A stretch of DNA of 64,000 nt from positions 11,104,001 to 11,168,000 of the forward strand of contig WPIO01000007.1 in assembly GCA_009760855.2 (NCBI GenBank), written 5' to 3'. Each line of letters begins with the position of its first letter. Positions within the stretch are counted from its first letter, which is position 1. The notes under the pieces were generated by a model, which saw only the letters and a list, made by a program, of their open reading frames with translations, made no database searches and was not told the DNA's origin. Source of the DNA: Cristatella mucedo. Lineage: Eukaryota > Bryozoa > Phylactolaemata > Cristatellidae. Both the position numbers and the translations under genes were made by a program. Positions 10,771 to 25,700 of this stretch are shown here, piece after piece.

Positions 10771-13700
10771 TGTTATTATTATTATTATTGCTTGGTTATT
10801 GAGCATGCTACCACTAACCATTTGATCCTGCTTCCTTTTATAGCAAATGTAAAGTGCCTAGAAAGAGATTGAGTTCTCTGAAGGGGCTATACCAAGTGTA
10901 GTATTATTTTTATGACATATTTCACACAAACATATCTCCGTGTATAGTAAAGCAGCTCTCAGTGAGCGAGCTGGCTGTTTACAGAAAATGTGCCCCCCCT
11001 CCCCTCCCCCACCCTGCGCACGGTGGCGATGCAGGAGGCTCTCACCGTTTTGGCAATACCGCGACTGCTGTCCAGTCGATGCTTGGGTACCTGCAGCCAC
11101 CGCCCAGATCCTGATCGAATGCTGCCCGCCAGACTGTCGAATGCTGCCGAGACACTACGCTCAGAAATTCCGCAGACTGTAATCCCCCAGCAAAACAATG
11201 ATTGTGACTCTTTAACCGGGACTGGCTCCTTAGCTGTCGAAGGCCAAGAGAATAGAGCCTGACCTTGAAATAAAATAAACAGTAAATGCAAAGTTGGTAC
11301 AGAATCTGGCAGCAGTCAATAGCAGAGTCTGCATTCTCAGTATCACAATGTCACTCTCAAGTATATGCTAGCCATCGTGAAGAAACCAGTTGTCAAAGGA
11401 ATACGTGCTCCGAAATAGAGAAACGTGGCCAAGTCAAAAACTGACAAGGACAAAAACTAACTCGACGGCAACCTTACAAAACCTTTTGAAAGAAAGTTAA
11501 TGAATGCCCACCTCTGAGGCTGGCAGAGTCCAGATGCTAGCTTGCCTCAGAGTAATAGTACGTGCAAAATATCGGGATCAAAGCAGCAAGCATCACATCA
11601 AAGTACTGTGAAGTGTGATAGAAGTGCTCCAGCTCCGATGTGAAAGATGGAGCAATTGCAAGCGACCGGTCAACCAACGAGGGTGGGGTGAAGGGTTACC
11701 GGTTTTTCAACCCTCTGAATGAGGCATGAAAAAACCTACCCTTACTGCTACCCCTCCTCATCATCATCCTAATCCACAACAAGAGTACCATTACAGAGGG
11801 AAGACCCAACACGATGCCTTAGCTAGCTCTCTGAGCCTCTGGCCAGCTATCGAAAGGCAGTAACGTCAGCAAAAATATCCGTGCCTGTCATCAGATGAGC
11901 TGGCAGCACGTTCCGAGTGCTGTGATCACAGGCTGCAGCTGGCTATGCTGCCAGTCGACCAACACCAACGTGGTAGCTGGCATGGCTCTATCTAGCATCT
12001 GGGCTTGAAAGGCGCTTTCCTCCCCCCCCCCCAGCAAATGCCTAGAGGCTTCTAATTGGTTCCTGCACCCCATCATTTTCTGTGCAAATTTGTATAAGGC
12101 AAGCCTCTTATCTAGCGATCGACCTCTGAACCACACCATCTTGTCGTAAATATGCTATATACCAACAGAGGAACTGGTATGACTATTGCATTTTTTTGCA
12201 TCTGTTCATATGTACACTACCGAATTTACATTCTAGCTATAAACAGAGGCTATAGAATACTACACGGTTACAGACAAGATAATCTCTAGAGGCACTACCT
12301 CAATTGAGTTAGCCAATGCACCAACTAGTATACACAGCCAGCATTCATGGATAGCTTAAAACGAATGTGAAAAAAACAGTAGCATATCTCATAAGCTCCT
12401 CACCTATAAAGCCAGCATTTGTCTTAAACAAACCGCCCGACTGGGACTCTGTATATTTAGTCAAGCAATCGCAAGCAATCCGACGAGTGTGCTCTGTTAT
12501 GGCAATGATTCGCACCAGATCCAGGGAACCAGCCGAGTTCAAGTTCTCCGAGGTATGAGTTGCAATTGCTTCAAGTAGCTTTGGCACCAGGATTTGTACC
12601 GAGCGATCGTCTAAGCAGAAAAGCAAAGAACAGGTAACTTTACATAAGCCAAAAACAGCACACTATAAACTGAGGTAGAAATTTAGGGTTTGCCTTCATT
12701 CATTGTTAAAAATGTTATGTACTTTAAGATGCAACTGTATTCATGGCTAAAGTACCTCAGCGGTGGAAAGCTAAAACAGCTGCACCGACGGCACTGGTTT
12801 TGCCAGATGCATTGGCAGATTGCTTAGAAACTCCTAAAAGAGGGGTCCCTGTTCCTGAAGAGGCTGAAGACTTTCTGGGAGAGATCATCTTCCAGCAGAA
12901 CCGTATAGGGCCCCAGGAAATTACGTGAGGTCACTCGTGCGGCTAGATGTAGCAGTGGTCCGGATTTCGCATTGGAAGAGCCACCTAAAACAGCCTGTTT
13001 GTATCTGCACGAGCTACCGACCCACCTATGGCCTAAGCACTGCATACTGTTTCAGCTTTAGAGCCTCAGATAGTAATGATAGCTACTCACATGATATCAT
13101 CGAATATTTCATATTCGGAGGCAAAAGTGCCCTTAAAATCACTTTGTGAGAATATTATCAGAGCTGTATTGTTGTAACCGAACCCAAAAGCTCGCCTGAC
13201 ACCTACATGTGACGAAGTCTTACAGCTTGTGCAAGGAGGGGGTGACCCACATGCTTCAATGTTGGCCAAAGGAGGAGGCTAGGATTGTGCTCGGATCATG
13301 CTTAGCTATGCATGGTTGAGCATATGTTCCTCAATAGGGGTCCAGCTAACCGTTGGCCCTGAGTGTCGTCATGCATGCTTTTGCAAGCCTGGTCTAAGCA
13401 GGATACCTGTGTGGTTTTACTGGCTTGCGTAAGCACGATGTGAGCATATCGGTAACCCTTAGTTATTGATTCTCTTGCATCGAGTCGTTAAGTGCCTACA
13501 TAGACATTTAGTTCTCTTATGACACTATAAAAATGAACTGTTATTATTATTATTATTATTACTGGAAGCTCAAACAATGCTATTGGTATCAAGTAAAGTG
13601 TGCAAAGCGCCGATATTTTTAATTACAGCATCTCAAGAGCCGAACACATTTTCTCTGATGCTATAACATTCACTGTTCATTTGATTGAGCAAATGACTAA

Positions 13701-16700
13701 TCGAACATCCCAACGAAGAGAAAGTGGATACAATGCCACTTTACGAAAGAAGAGACGTGGCCGCATTTCGGATTGAATGAAGTTTTTTCCAAGACGAAGG
13801 CTCTAGCACACACACCCTTTGCACCTGAATGCTTCCAGCTTGGCAGCTATGCACCTTCGTTTTCTTGGTGTGCCAGAACAGCATCATCTTATGGTGCTTT
13901 TGAGAAGCCGCGCATCAGTGGCAGGCATTGACAAGCCAACCGATGGCCTGCCGACGAGGCTATGAGCAATGACAGCGATGCTCAGTAACCTTTTAGCGGC
14001 AAGAGAAAGCACCGGGTCTGCTGAATGCACCACTCTCTAACTGCAGAGACTTCCAGTGAAGAACAGTAGCCCATTCATAGATTTTCCTACTCCGGAGCTG
14101 GTGTTTGCCAGCATAGCCATTTTGCATCCAGCTAAACATCGATCCTATCAGAGGCTTCATGGTAACTACCTGGCTACTTGCAGTGAAAACGGTGACACGA
14201 CAGTTTCATGCTGACGGCCATGCCTCAAGAAAGCCTAATGACAAGCTAGAAAGCTCTGGACCTGGCACAAGGATTTTCTTTTAAAATTTCTGAATTACTG
14301 GCCTTAACAGGCCTTCAAGGTATCTTCAGTTTTTCTGTAAGGTCGATGTGTTGACAAATATGTAAAATTTCCATTTTGGGTGTGTATGTTAGAAAAGGAA
14401 TCCGAATTGTTGATAATAATAATTACAATAATGTAAGACTTTGACAGACCCACAGAAGACTAAATCTATTTGTAAGCATTTTACATACGATGTAAAAAAA
14501 CATATCAACACGGTTTAAAAAAATATAATTCATTTGTATCGCGTCCAAGAGAACTTAATCTCTATTGAGGCGCTTCACATATGCCTCCGGGCTCGAGCCC
14601 ACGACCTCAGCCAGACCTTGGTCGGGGTGAGCACCTTAACTGCTGGACCAAACCAGCTCGGCTTGTTAGAACATGCACACTGCCAGCATGCATGAGCAAC
14701 CAAATGATAATCTACATTGACTCAGCAAACGTAAAGAGCAAATAAGGTGCATTTTAGCTTCTTTTAATTTTAAATATCGTCAAGTCAGATGATGTCGTGC
14801 GGCCAGTCTGGAGTTAGTGCCAGTCTTTGGGAGCCTACGAACTATAGGCACGGTCTGCAAAACATATGAGGTTGATTTGAGAGAAAGCCAAATGACTCGA
14901 GTCGGAATAGCTGGTGGCAAGATGCCTTCTCTGACTGGGGAGTAGTTCTGATAGGTACGATGGTGCAAGAGAATGAAGGGCAGAAGAAACGTGATGATTT
15001 CCATATAAAAAACCATTAAGAAATGATAATGTGAACCGTGTCTAACCTGGAAGTAGAGCGGAAATAACATATCTACAAATAAAAAACTACAGAACTTTGA
15101 ATCCTGTGTGATTTGTGTCCTCACTTGTTGAACATAGGTATATCGAGATATGTGTTTGCAGCTAGCTGAGGTACAGGCTTGCAACTTTCAATCGACTTCC
15201 TTAAAAGATAATGCTCATCAAGCATGGCAATCTAGAAAAATCAACAGATTCAATAGTATGCACTGTAGAAATATGTCAAATCTATCCAAAGTAGAAGGAA
15301 ACCAAGCCAAACGACTCTTTAAAAAATAAAAAATCACAAAAATTCATTTGACTTGTGATAATTATGACTAAAATATAAAATCAAGTTCAAGAACACACAA
15401 TGAGATGTGTACCTATGTTCAACAAACTCTCACCAAATACGAACTAGATAATGGAATAATTATTAGAGCCCAATCATGTCCAAATGTCATGCTGACTGGT
15501 GAAGCATTGGCCAAGCTATGGAATTTAGAAGGCACAAAAGTCGACTGTAGAAGCATTCTAATAAAAATAATAATATTAATAATACACTTGATTTAGCACC
15601 CTCAGAGAACTCAATCTCTTTCTATGTGCTTTACACTTGCTGCAAAGGAAGCCCGATCGAATGGCCAGTGGTAGCATGCTCAATGACAACAATCATAACA
15701 TGGTTAGGGGTGATATGCACAGGGCCAGCATGCAACTATGGGTAGTGGCAGCATGCTCAGTACCAGCACCCGTAAGTACATGAAGGACGAATCACAGAAA
15801 CAATAATAATAATAATAATAATAATGCACTTGATAAAGCGCCCTCAGAGAACTCAATCTCTCTCTATGTGCTTTACATTTACTGCAAAAGGAAATGCAAT
15901 TAAACGGTGAGTAAAATCATACTTGATAAACAAATAACATGCTTAGGAGCGACATGCGCAGGGTGAGCACACATAAGCACATGAAGGACGAATCATTGGG
16001 ACCCACTAAATGCTGTCCTAAATAGGTTTTTTAAGTTATTTTTAAATGTGGTCAGGTCAGGTGATGTTCTGACACAGGTCGGGAGGGAGTTTCAGGCTTT
16101 GGGAGCGTACGAACTAAATGCACGGTCTCCAAAGGATTTGAGGTTTGTATGAGGTATTTGTAAACAGTTGGATTCCGAAAAGCGGCTGGTACGATGCTTG
16201 GCCTGATGAGGGAGTATATCTGAGAGATAGGCTGGAGCCAAAGAATGAAATGACCTAAAAGTGAGCGACAGAACCTTGAAGTTGATTCATTGCTTGACTG
16301 GGAGCCGGTGCAGGTCGGCGAGAAGTGGAGTAGTGTGGCAACTTCGATGTTCACAACAGACAAGATTAACTGTGGAGAAGAATGAAAGCCATTAAGCAGT
16401 TATTTTGAGATAATAATAATAATAATGCAAATAATAGTATTATTATTATTAATAATGCAATATTAATAATAATGTAATAATAACACAAATAGTGCAATAA
16501 TAATAATGATAATAATAATGCAATAATATTAATGCAGTAATAACTACAATGGTGCAATAATAATAATGCAATAATAATAATAATAAATGCCCACTAAATG
16601 CTGTCATAAATAGATGAGTTTGAACTTTCTTTTTAAATGTGGAAAAGCCAGGCAAGCTGGTTGGGTTCAGCAGTTAAGGTGCTCGCCCCGACCAAGGTCT

Positions 16701-19700
16701 GGCTGAGGTTGTGGGGTCGAGCCCCGAGGCATATGTGAAGCACCTGAATAGAGATTAAGTTCTCTTGAGGCGCTATACAAAATGAATTAGATTATTATTA
16801 TTATTACTATTATTATTATTAGGAGAGGTCCTGATGCAAGCCGGAAGTGGGTTCCAGGCTTTGGGAGCATACGACGAACTAAAGGCATGGTCTCCAAACG
16901 ATTTGAGATTTGTAAGAGGTATGGGTAAACAGTTATATTCCGAAAAGCAGGTGGTATGACACTTAGCGTGGTGGGGAAGTAGATCTGCTAGGTAGGCAGG
17001 AGCCAATGAATGAAGGGACGTAAAAGTAAGTGACAAAACCTTCAAGTCGATGTGTTGTTTGACTGGGAGCCAGTTCAGGTCGGCAAGAAGTGGTATGATG
17101 TGGCAACTGCAATGCTCACGACAGACAAGCCAAGCTGCATAGTTTTGCACCAGCTGTAAGCGCCTGATTGCACAGGCCAGTAGATCAGCAAGCAGTGAGT
17201 TACTGAACTCAAGATGGGATGTCACAAATGCTTGGACCAACTTAGACGTGGTATCCTTATCTAAACGAGCCCAAATTTTAGCAATGTTATGTAGCTGAAA
17301 GAAGGCAGACTTGATTGTGAAGCTGATGTGGTCATCTAATGAAAGGTCACTTTGGAACATGACTCCTAGATATCATGCAGATTCAATTGGAGATATGCTG
17401 GCAGAGCCGATTTTGAGTGTTAGCTTTTCCAATTTCTGAATCGCACTTGGTTTGCCCATAACTAGTAAGTTGGTTTTGTCATCATTTAATTTAGGAAAGT
17501 TTGCTGCCATCCATGTGTGGATGTCATCAATACATGCAGCAAGGTAGTTGAGAGAATTTGACGTGCTGGAAGGGATCAAAGCAAAGGTACAACTGAGTGT
17601 CGTCTGCATATAAGTGAAAGCCTAGATAAATTAGCTGCAAACATGTACCTCGATATGCCAAGTTTCATCGAGTTGTGAAAAAAGTCACATATAATACAAA
17701 GATCTGTAATTTGTTTAATTTTAGATATATTTCTACTGGCTTACTTCTGGGTTAGACATGTGCTGTATAATTTTCTTAATGCTTACCTTTTATGTGGAGA
17801 TCGTCAAAACTTCGGATTTCATTGCTAGCATGTTTAGTTTCGAAAGGCTTTTAGACCCATTTTCTACACTTGAAAACTAGAGTGTAATATCCAAGTGGAA
17901 TATGGCAGCAACTATGCCCATAAGATATCTGCAGACTGGAATTCCAGCAACATTGACAGAAATAGTAAGTTGATGTTCTTTTGCAATGGAACGAAGAGAA
18001 AATTAGCAAGAAGACGAATGAGTAAAGAATTATATCCGGATTGTATCCAACAAACAATTCGTGCTGGTGGTGGAAGTGTAATTTGAGTTGGTCCTTCGGC
18101 TCTGCCACCCAAGGAATGCTGAATGAATACATGGTATCATGAAATGATATGTCTAGGTAACATTCCAAAAAATGTCGGACTGCCATATGGACGATCACTA
18201 CTGGCAGAACGTTTACATCGCAGTAAGGTATGTAGCCAAAGCTCATGCCGCCGAACACTAATGATTGAAGCTAAAAGGGCGCCATTGAGCAGGAATGCAA
18301 GACCTTTGGGCAGAAAATGTGCCTGTCCTATGATTGCAGCAATACAGCAGTGTATCATAATTGAAACATCCTGAACACTACATAACTCCATTCGAGACTG
18401 AACAGGCAACTTATAAAAACTAAATTAGTCGTGTGTCATATAATTGTTAACCTAGTTCTTTAATAATAATAATAATAATAATTAAGAATAAGTACTTGCA
18501 CTAGGGAAAATAAATATTCTCTCTCTAGGCACTTCATAGAGACTGCAAAGGTAGCATATCAATTCATTAGTGATTAACAAGTGCACAATTGCCTACAACA
18601 TGCATAAGCACATAAAGGACGTTTCATACGAACGAAGGCAATGGTGTGAGGAACCGGTAGGTTTTTAGCTTTGAACTCAATCTTTTGCATAGCACCACAA
18701 GAGAACGAAATTTCCATCCAGATGCTTGCACTTGCTGCACGAGCAGCAATAGGCAATGGTTAATAATGAAAGTCGACGCTTTGAGCTATAGGCGCTCATA
18801 TGGTTATAGGCTAAATGACCAGAGTCAGCCCAGCTGGTGGTGCAAAGAGAGGGCCTGCCGAGAAGTAAGTAGATCAGATAAATCAGCCAAGTTCAGGAGC
18901 ATAAAGTTAGTATAGCTCCGGTTGCCAGGACTCCCTAGTAAAATTAAATACAGCCTTTACAAGTTTGCTATTATCGGTGACGTTATGCATGAGCTTTAAG
19001 TTGCTTCTTCAAGCTGTAAGGGGTTGTAAAACTAATGAGACACACTGTACTTTCGACTTTTTTGCCTGCATAGTATATATGCAAATAAACTGCTGTTGGA
19101 TAGGTTTATGTAAGCTATGGTTGATCATGCTGTGAATGAACCTACAATTATGCCTTTGGTCGGAAGTTAATATATTAACAGACGAGACTTTGTATGGTCC
19201 TGCAGTATTACACAGGTGTGTTCTGCAAGATGTTACATTACGACTTGGCTTAAAGAGAGGCCAGAGTAGAACTTCATCATGCTAAGTACATGAATAAAGT
19301 CACATAACATGCCATTGCAGCCAATGCCATCAACGTGTTGAGGTGCTAGAATTGAAGGTGAAAGCAACAGCAGAACACCAACAACACAGAGGCATTTAAA
19401 AGCAGCCTATTATTTTTCTGGTTTGGTTCAAATAGTTTTTTGTTGATTTTTACACCATAAGCATTTTGGCATGTTCTTAATAGTGTTTTTTGCTTTGCGA
19501 ATGCCACCTGTGACTGGCTACCTGCTATGGCCCTGCCAGTCTTCAATTGCTCCCACTGTTGTTAGGTCTCGTAGCAGCCCTGAAGAGACATGTCTCCAAC
19601 ATAGTCTTACAGGCTTGTGTGGATACTGCCTGACATGCCTGCTCCGGCAAAGAATACTAAGCAGCTTGATGGGATAAGATTAATCAGTCACTTCCTCGAC

Positions 19701-22700
19701 CTTCACCTCCTGACTCAGCTGTATGCTCCTCACTTTCTTTGTTGCATGATATTGACTAAGCTACAGTATGAGTACCAAAAGCAGCTTACACTGTGAGTGT
19801 GCTATAGAAAACTCTCCAGCATAACACACATTAAGTCTTTGTAGGCTTACAGACGGAGATTTATTTTATTACAATAAATTACCACGGTCTTGGAGCAACA
19901 GACCAGAATGGCTATTCTATTGTACCCCAAGGATCTGAGAGTCCTAGCTGGCTTGCAGTCTTAAATAAAGCTAATTAGATAAGATGCCACCTGACCTTTG
20001 TGACCTTTTATTCAATGCTACTATTGGTGGAGCACAACCGTGTCAAGTGAATTGGAAATCTCATTCAATCTTGATAAAAGATCGTATTGAAAGCACTGGT
20101 ACCTTTATCTATATTAATTACACTAAAAAATTTAAATAGCATGCTAGAGAATTGAATCTCTTTCAATGCCCTTTGCATGTGCCGGCAAGGAAGCACATGA
20201 ATTCGGAAGTGATAGTATACGCAATTTATACCACACATAAGCACACAAAAGACAACTTTATGCATTTGTGACATCCCAACATTCTGTAGCTCACTACTTG
20301 CAGGTCTTCTGGCCTCTGCAATAGGGTGATTACTGATGATGCACAACTCAGCTGCTCGGCTTGTGTGCCGTCAATATCACTGCTGCCACATTAATTCTCA
20401 TCGACCTGCAGTGGCTCCCCAACAAGCACCATATCAACTTCAAGGTTTTGTAACTCACCTTTAGATCCCTTCATTCTCTTGAGCAAGCCTACCCATCCGA
20501 ACTATTCCCTAGTCAGGCCAGGCATCGCACCATTCTCTCTTCTGACTGTTGTTGTTTAGCTGTGCCTCCAACCAACCTCAAATCCTTCAGAGACAATGCT
20601 TTTTCAAATCCTTTCAAATCAGCTCGAAATCTAAATGTCATGTTCCAAAGTGACCTCTCGTTAGACGACCACATCAGCTCCACAGTCAAATCTGCCTACT
20701 TTCAGCTACATAACATTGCTAAAATTTGGGCTTGTTTAGATAAGGATACCACGTCTAAGTTGGTCCATGCATTCGTGACATCCTGTCTCGACTTCTGCAA
20801 CTCACTGCTTGCTGGCCTACCGGCATGTGCGATCAGGCACTTACAGCTGGTACAAAATTCCGCAGCTAGGCTTGTATATCATGAGTGTCGCAGTTGCCAC
20901 ATCACACCACTTCTCACCGACCTGCACTGCCTCCAGTCAAGCAACCAATCGACTTCAAGATCTTGTAGCTCACTTTTATGTCACTTCATTTTTTTGCTCC
21001 AGCATATCTCTCAGATCTACTCCCCCACCAGGCTAAGCATCGTACCGCCGGCTTTTCGGAATACAACAGTATACCAATACCTCGTACAAACCTCAAATCC
21101 TTTGGAGACCGTGCATTTAGTTCGTATGCTCCCAAAGCTTGGAACTCACTCCTGACTTATGTCAAGACAGCCCCTGACTTGACCGCATCCAAAAAGAACT
21201 TAAAAACGCCTATTTAGGACAGCATTTAGTGGTTTCCTTTGATTAGTCCTTCATGTGCTTATGCGTGCTGACGCTGTGCATGCTGCCACTAACCACATTT
21301 GCATGCTGACCCTGAGCATGTCACCCCTGACCATGTTATTCATGTTGTTTATCAAGCATGATATCACTCACCATTCAATTAAATTTCCCTTGGCAGCAAT
21401 TGTAAAGTGCCTAGAAAGAGATTGAGTTCTCTGAGGGCACTTTATCAGGTGCATTATTATAATTATTATAAGTCCTGCTGACGAGCAAATATTTAAAGAA
21501 CAGCTGGCCTTTTAGCTACCTTTAAAATGTTGTCATGTCAAGGAGGGGATGTCATGATGTCAGTCTGCTGTGAGTCCCAGGCTTAGAGACCATTTACACT
21601 TCAGGCACAGTTCCTAAGGGATAAGGTTAGTCAGAGGCATAGCCAAACGACCAGAGTTATTGAATCGGTTTGTACAATGGGATAGCAAGCCCTGAAGTAT
21701 TGTAAGAAGTATTTCAGATAGGTAGACCAAAGCAAGATAATGTGGTCATCTAATGAAAGGTCACTTTGGAACATGACATTTAGATTTCGAGCTGATTTGA
21801 AAGGATTTGAAAAAGCATTGTCTCTGAAGGATTTGAGGTTGGTTGGAGGCACAGCTAAACAACAACAGTCAGAAGAGAGAATGGTGCGATGCCTGGCCTG
21901 ACTAGGGAAACACTCATGATAGACAAGCCTAGCTGCGGAATTTTGTACCAGCTGTAAGTGCCTGATCGCACATGCCGGTAGGCCAGCAAGCAGTGAGTTG
22001 CAGAAGTCGAGACAGGATGTCACGAATGCATGGACCAACTTAGACGTGGTATCCTTATCTAAACAAACCCAAATTTTAGCAATGTTATGTAGCTGAAAGT
22101 AGGCAGATTTGACTGTGGAGCTGATGTGGTCGTCTAACGAGAGGTCACTTTGGAACATGACATTTAGATTTCGAGCTGATTTGAAAGGATTTGAAAAAGA
22201 GATAATGAAAGGACACAGAAGTGAGTGATGGAATCTTGACGACGATACTCTGCTTGGGATAGGGAGCCAGTGTAGAACAATTTTTCTCGAAAAGAAATAA
22301 CACCAAGTGCTGCCTCCGAAAAATGTGAACTCATCCAAGTCAGATTGTGCTAAGGATTCTAACACGAGTGCTATATTAATACAGCACAGATTTCTGCTAG
22401 TTTTGCTGTTGAATGGACTCTCCCAGGTAAGTAATACTGGCATATACCTTATAGTGATACATAAAAGACTGATGATGAATAAAATCCCTCATGCCAATCA
22501 TGACTCGCCAGCTCTAACCGGGTATCGAAATCTTGATGCTGCAATGGTGGTCGCTGACAAAAAGAACAGGGCATGAGTGGGCAGGAGAGGCCATTGAGTG
22601 TGCAGGGTCTCTTGTGCACTGAAGCTCTCGAGGTTATTGAGTAACTACAATTTGGCTCAGTCAGCCTACCACCGAAAGCAGCATCTTGCGACTTGCTACG

Positions 22701-25700
22701 CAGGACTACTAACAAACATACAACGGCAGTTAACTAGCACTGAAGGAAACCCAGCCATAATGGGAACACGAGTGTTACAATATGTTGCAGGTCTTATGAG
22801 ATCTTGCCTCGTGAATACAAGAGTAAAACTACAAGTCAGCTGATTCAACCACCTCATTTAAAAGGCAGTAAACTAGCCTTAGCTCACACCACTTCGCTGG
22901 TGGTGGGCAGTGAAGATGCTCCTGTTGCTGGGCTCGAACCCTTAACTTGGGTCGTGAATCCCAAACAACAATTAATTAGGCATGACGATCTAGCCTGCAC
23001 GAGATGTGCGCTCAACTCACACCTACGTTTTCACAAAGATTCTTCTTCTGCGGGGCTTTCAGGCTTCTGTATGTTCAGCTTGAGCTACTCAGATAAAGAT
23101 ACCTGGCAGAAGTAAACAGCCCAACATGCACACTGGTAAAAATAATGATCAAAACATCAATATTTCCAAATGCCACACTGACTGATGAAGCATTGGCCAA
23201 GGTATGGAATTTAGATGGCACAAAGGTCGACTGTAGAAGCATACTATTAATAATAATAAAAATAATACATTTGCTATAGCGCCCTCAGAGAACTCAATCT
23301 CTTTAAAGGCACTCTACATTTGCTGCAAACGAAGCATGATAGAATGGTTGGTGCAGCTGCAATGACAACAAGCACCTAGAAAGAGGTTGAGTTCTCTGAG
23401 GAGGCTATATCAAACTTATTATTACAATTATTGTTATTAATAACTATTATTATAATGCACTTGAAAAGGGGTCTGAGAAAACTCAGTCTCTTTCTAGGCG
23501 CTTTACATTTGCTGCAAAGGGAAATGCAATTGAATGGTGAGTATTATCATGCTTGATAAACAAACAACATGAATAATATGGTTAGAGGTGACATGCACAG
23601 GCTCAGCATGCAAGTGTGGTTACAAACGCACGCACAGTGTCTGGACACATAAGCACACAAAAGACGAATCACGTCGATCCAGTAAATGCTGTAAAAAATA
23701 GATGAGTTTTTAGCTTCTTTTTAAATGTAGTCAAGTAAGGGGATGTTGTGACACTAATCAGGAGTAAGTTCTAGGCTTTGAGAGCGTATGAACTAAAGGG
23801 CCGGTCTCCATAAGCTTTGAGGTTGATAAGAGGTAAAGGCAACCGATTAGATTCCGAAAAGCTGGTGATACAATGCTTAGCCTGGTCAAAGAATGAAGTG
23901 ACCTAAAAGTTAGTGACAAAACCTTGAAGTCGATGCGTTTCTTGACTAGGAGCCAGTGCAGATTAGCTGGGAGCGGTGTGACATGACAACTGTATATGAT
24001 AATACTAAATTGCACTGGTCTTCAGATTCCAACCATCCAGACTTTCTTCTCTGAAGCTATGCCGCCTACGGCGGCTGGTAAGCACATATATTTAAGGACT
24101 TCATGCATGCAGTAATGCTTAACAGAATTAAAAAGTGTACTTTGATGATTTTCGTCAACAAAAAACTAGCACGAAACTGCACTGGATTTCAATGCTTTGG
24201 GCCAATCGCAACCTACTAGTGTACGTACATGTGGCACTTCATCTCATAGGATCACAAACCTACCTTCACTTAAGGTAGAAATTGACACTGACTTGCAGCC
24301 CATCCGGTCGGCCTTCCGCAATGCAGCTTTTAAAATCGACAACCATTTATCGGTGTGTGTAACTGCCGATGCAGTTATGAGCATAAGTTTCTTTCCACTG
24401 AGCATATCGTTCTTAAAGTGGAGCAGGCGAAACTCTTCGGCCCCTTTCAAACCTGTGCAAGAAAGTTAAAATGGTATGCATACATAAAATGCACAATCCC
24501 TACGCAACCCGGTGTCACGTAGCTGTTTATTAGCTTCAAAAAATAAGAAAACTGAGACATTGTGAAAGAGTTACCTACGAGCATGAGCATTATAAAACAC
24601 GGAGCCAGGTGGCACAGTACAGTTCGACTAGTGGCTTTCTTGGGCTCTTGTTTTTGCTTTTCAAGCATGAGCAATTATGTTCAAAAGAATGAACCTACCA
24701 ACTAAAGTAGACATGCATAAAAAGGCATGTGCCAACTTAAGTTAGTCTCAGGTGACTAGGAAACGCTGCAATGATAATAGCAATGAAAATGCATTCGTAT
24801 AGCCCCCTCACAGCTACGATGAGACATTATAATGAGGGACAGTACGAATAGAACATACGAGACCAAAATAAATTTGGAAGAAAGTAAGCGTTGAAGCATT
24901 GGTGAAAGCTTTTCTGCTTCAGCAGCATATACCAATAGCACCACCACAGCCATGCAGCACAGTCAGCACAGTTGATATTTAGCTGCACCTGGCACACAAA
25001 AACAGCACAGCATGACCAACACCCAGGCTTCGGTTTTCTTATAATTCAAGCTGCCTGTATTTGCACGGCTAACCTAAAGCAGGTGCTCACACACACATCC
25101 AATAGCCATTCGCGATAGGGCCACGCACGGGCAGTGTCGGGGCTGCTTTCCCCGTTGGGCTGGGAGGCATGATCTTCTTGGGGCATGTCACTCGGCTGTG
25201 GTTGGCAGGCTCGGGATAAGTCAAGGTTCGGCCATCAACTAAAGATCTCACTCCAAAGCATGAATAGGGCAGGAGAATCGTTAAAAAAAATTCTCTTTAG
25301 CTGCAGCTGGCGATGAATATGGCAGCCGAAGCTAGTCGAAGATCCCCGAGATTAAGCCAGGCATCTTCTTTGCTGAAGGAGCTTCGATTGTTCGTCATTC
25401 AATGGTTACTATGAACAACTCTTACTCTAACCCACAAGGCTTGCCATGGCTTGGCTTTGTTTCACACCCTCAGGTCCTCTTACTGACCACGAATTAGCTG
25501 CTCCACTCCTACTCCACTCCCACTGCTTACAGGATTTGGCGACATAAGCTTTACCTCTGCAGGTTCTAGACTGTGTGACTCGCTTGATTCTTGATTCTCA
25601 CAATAGCTCTTCAATAATTCGATAATTCTTAGCGAAATCTCCCCTCCTGCTGCTAACTATGGTACAGCCTTTCAAGCCGTCCTTAAGCATGCTACGTGCT

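Larger units (their letters stand above)
5703..11045 (-). other. Intron between exon E' and the Gln-rich exon
   Basis: Holds LINE A and B fragments at 5990-7528 and 9577-10912, and the R2/NeSL-like fragment at 8280-8690. 7530-8280 and 8690-9570 show only short unremarkable ORFs (for example 8790-9275 minus) with no recognised domain. Confidence 0.55.
12611..24263 (-). other. 11.7-kb intron between exons C' and D'
   Basis: Mostly LINE A/B fragments and SINE-2 (listed separately). 12611-13480, 13565-14525, 17855-18460, 18660-19680 and 22280-23140 contain no recognised element. 13486-13562 is a decayed LINE/SINE tail ending in (TTA)n. An open frame at about 17.98-18.27 kb on the minus strand has a macrodomain-like look (see findings) but no good donor. 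Confidence 0.5.

Noticed and set aside
10738-10790. Direct ATT repeats as a CRISPR-like or satellite array
   Set aside because: Simple LINE tail microsatellite with no spacer structure.
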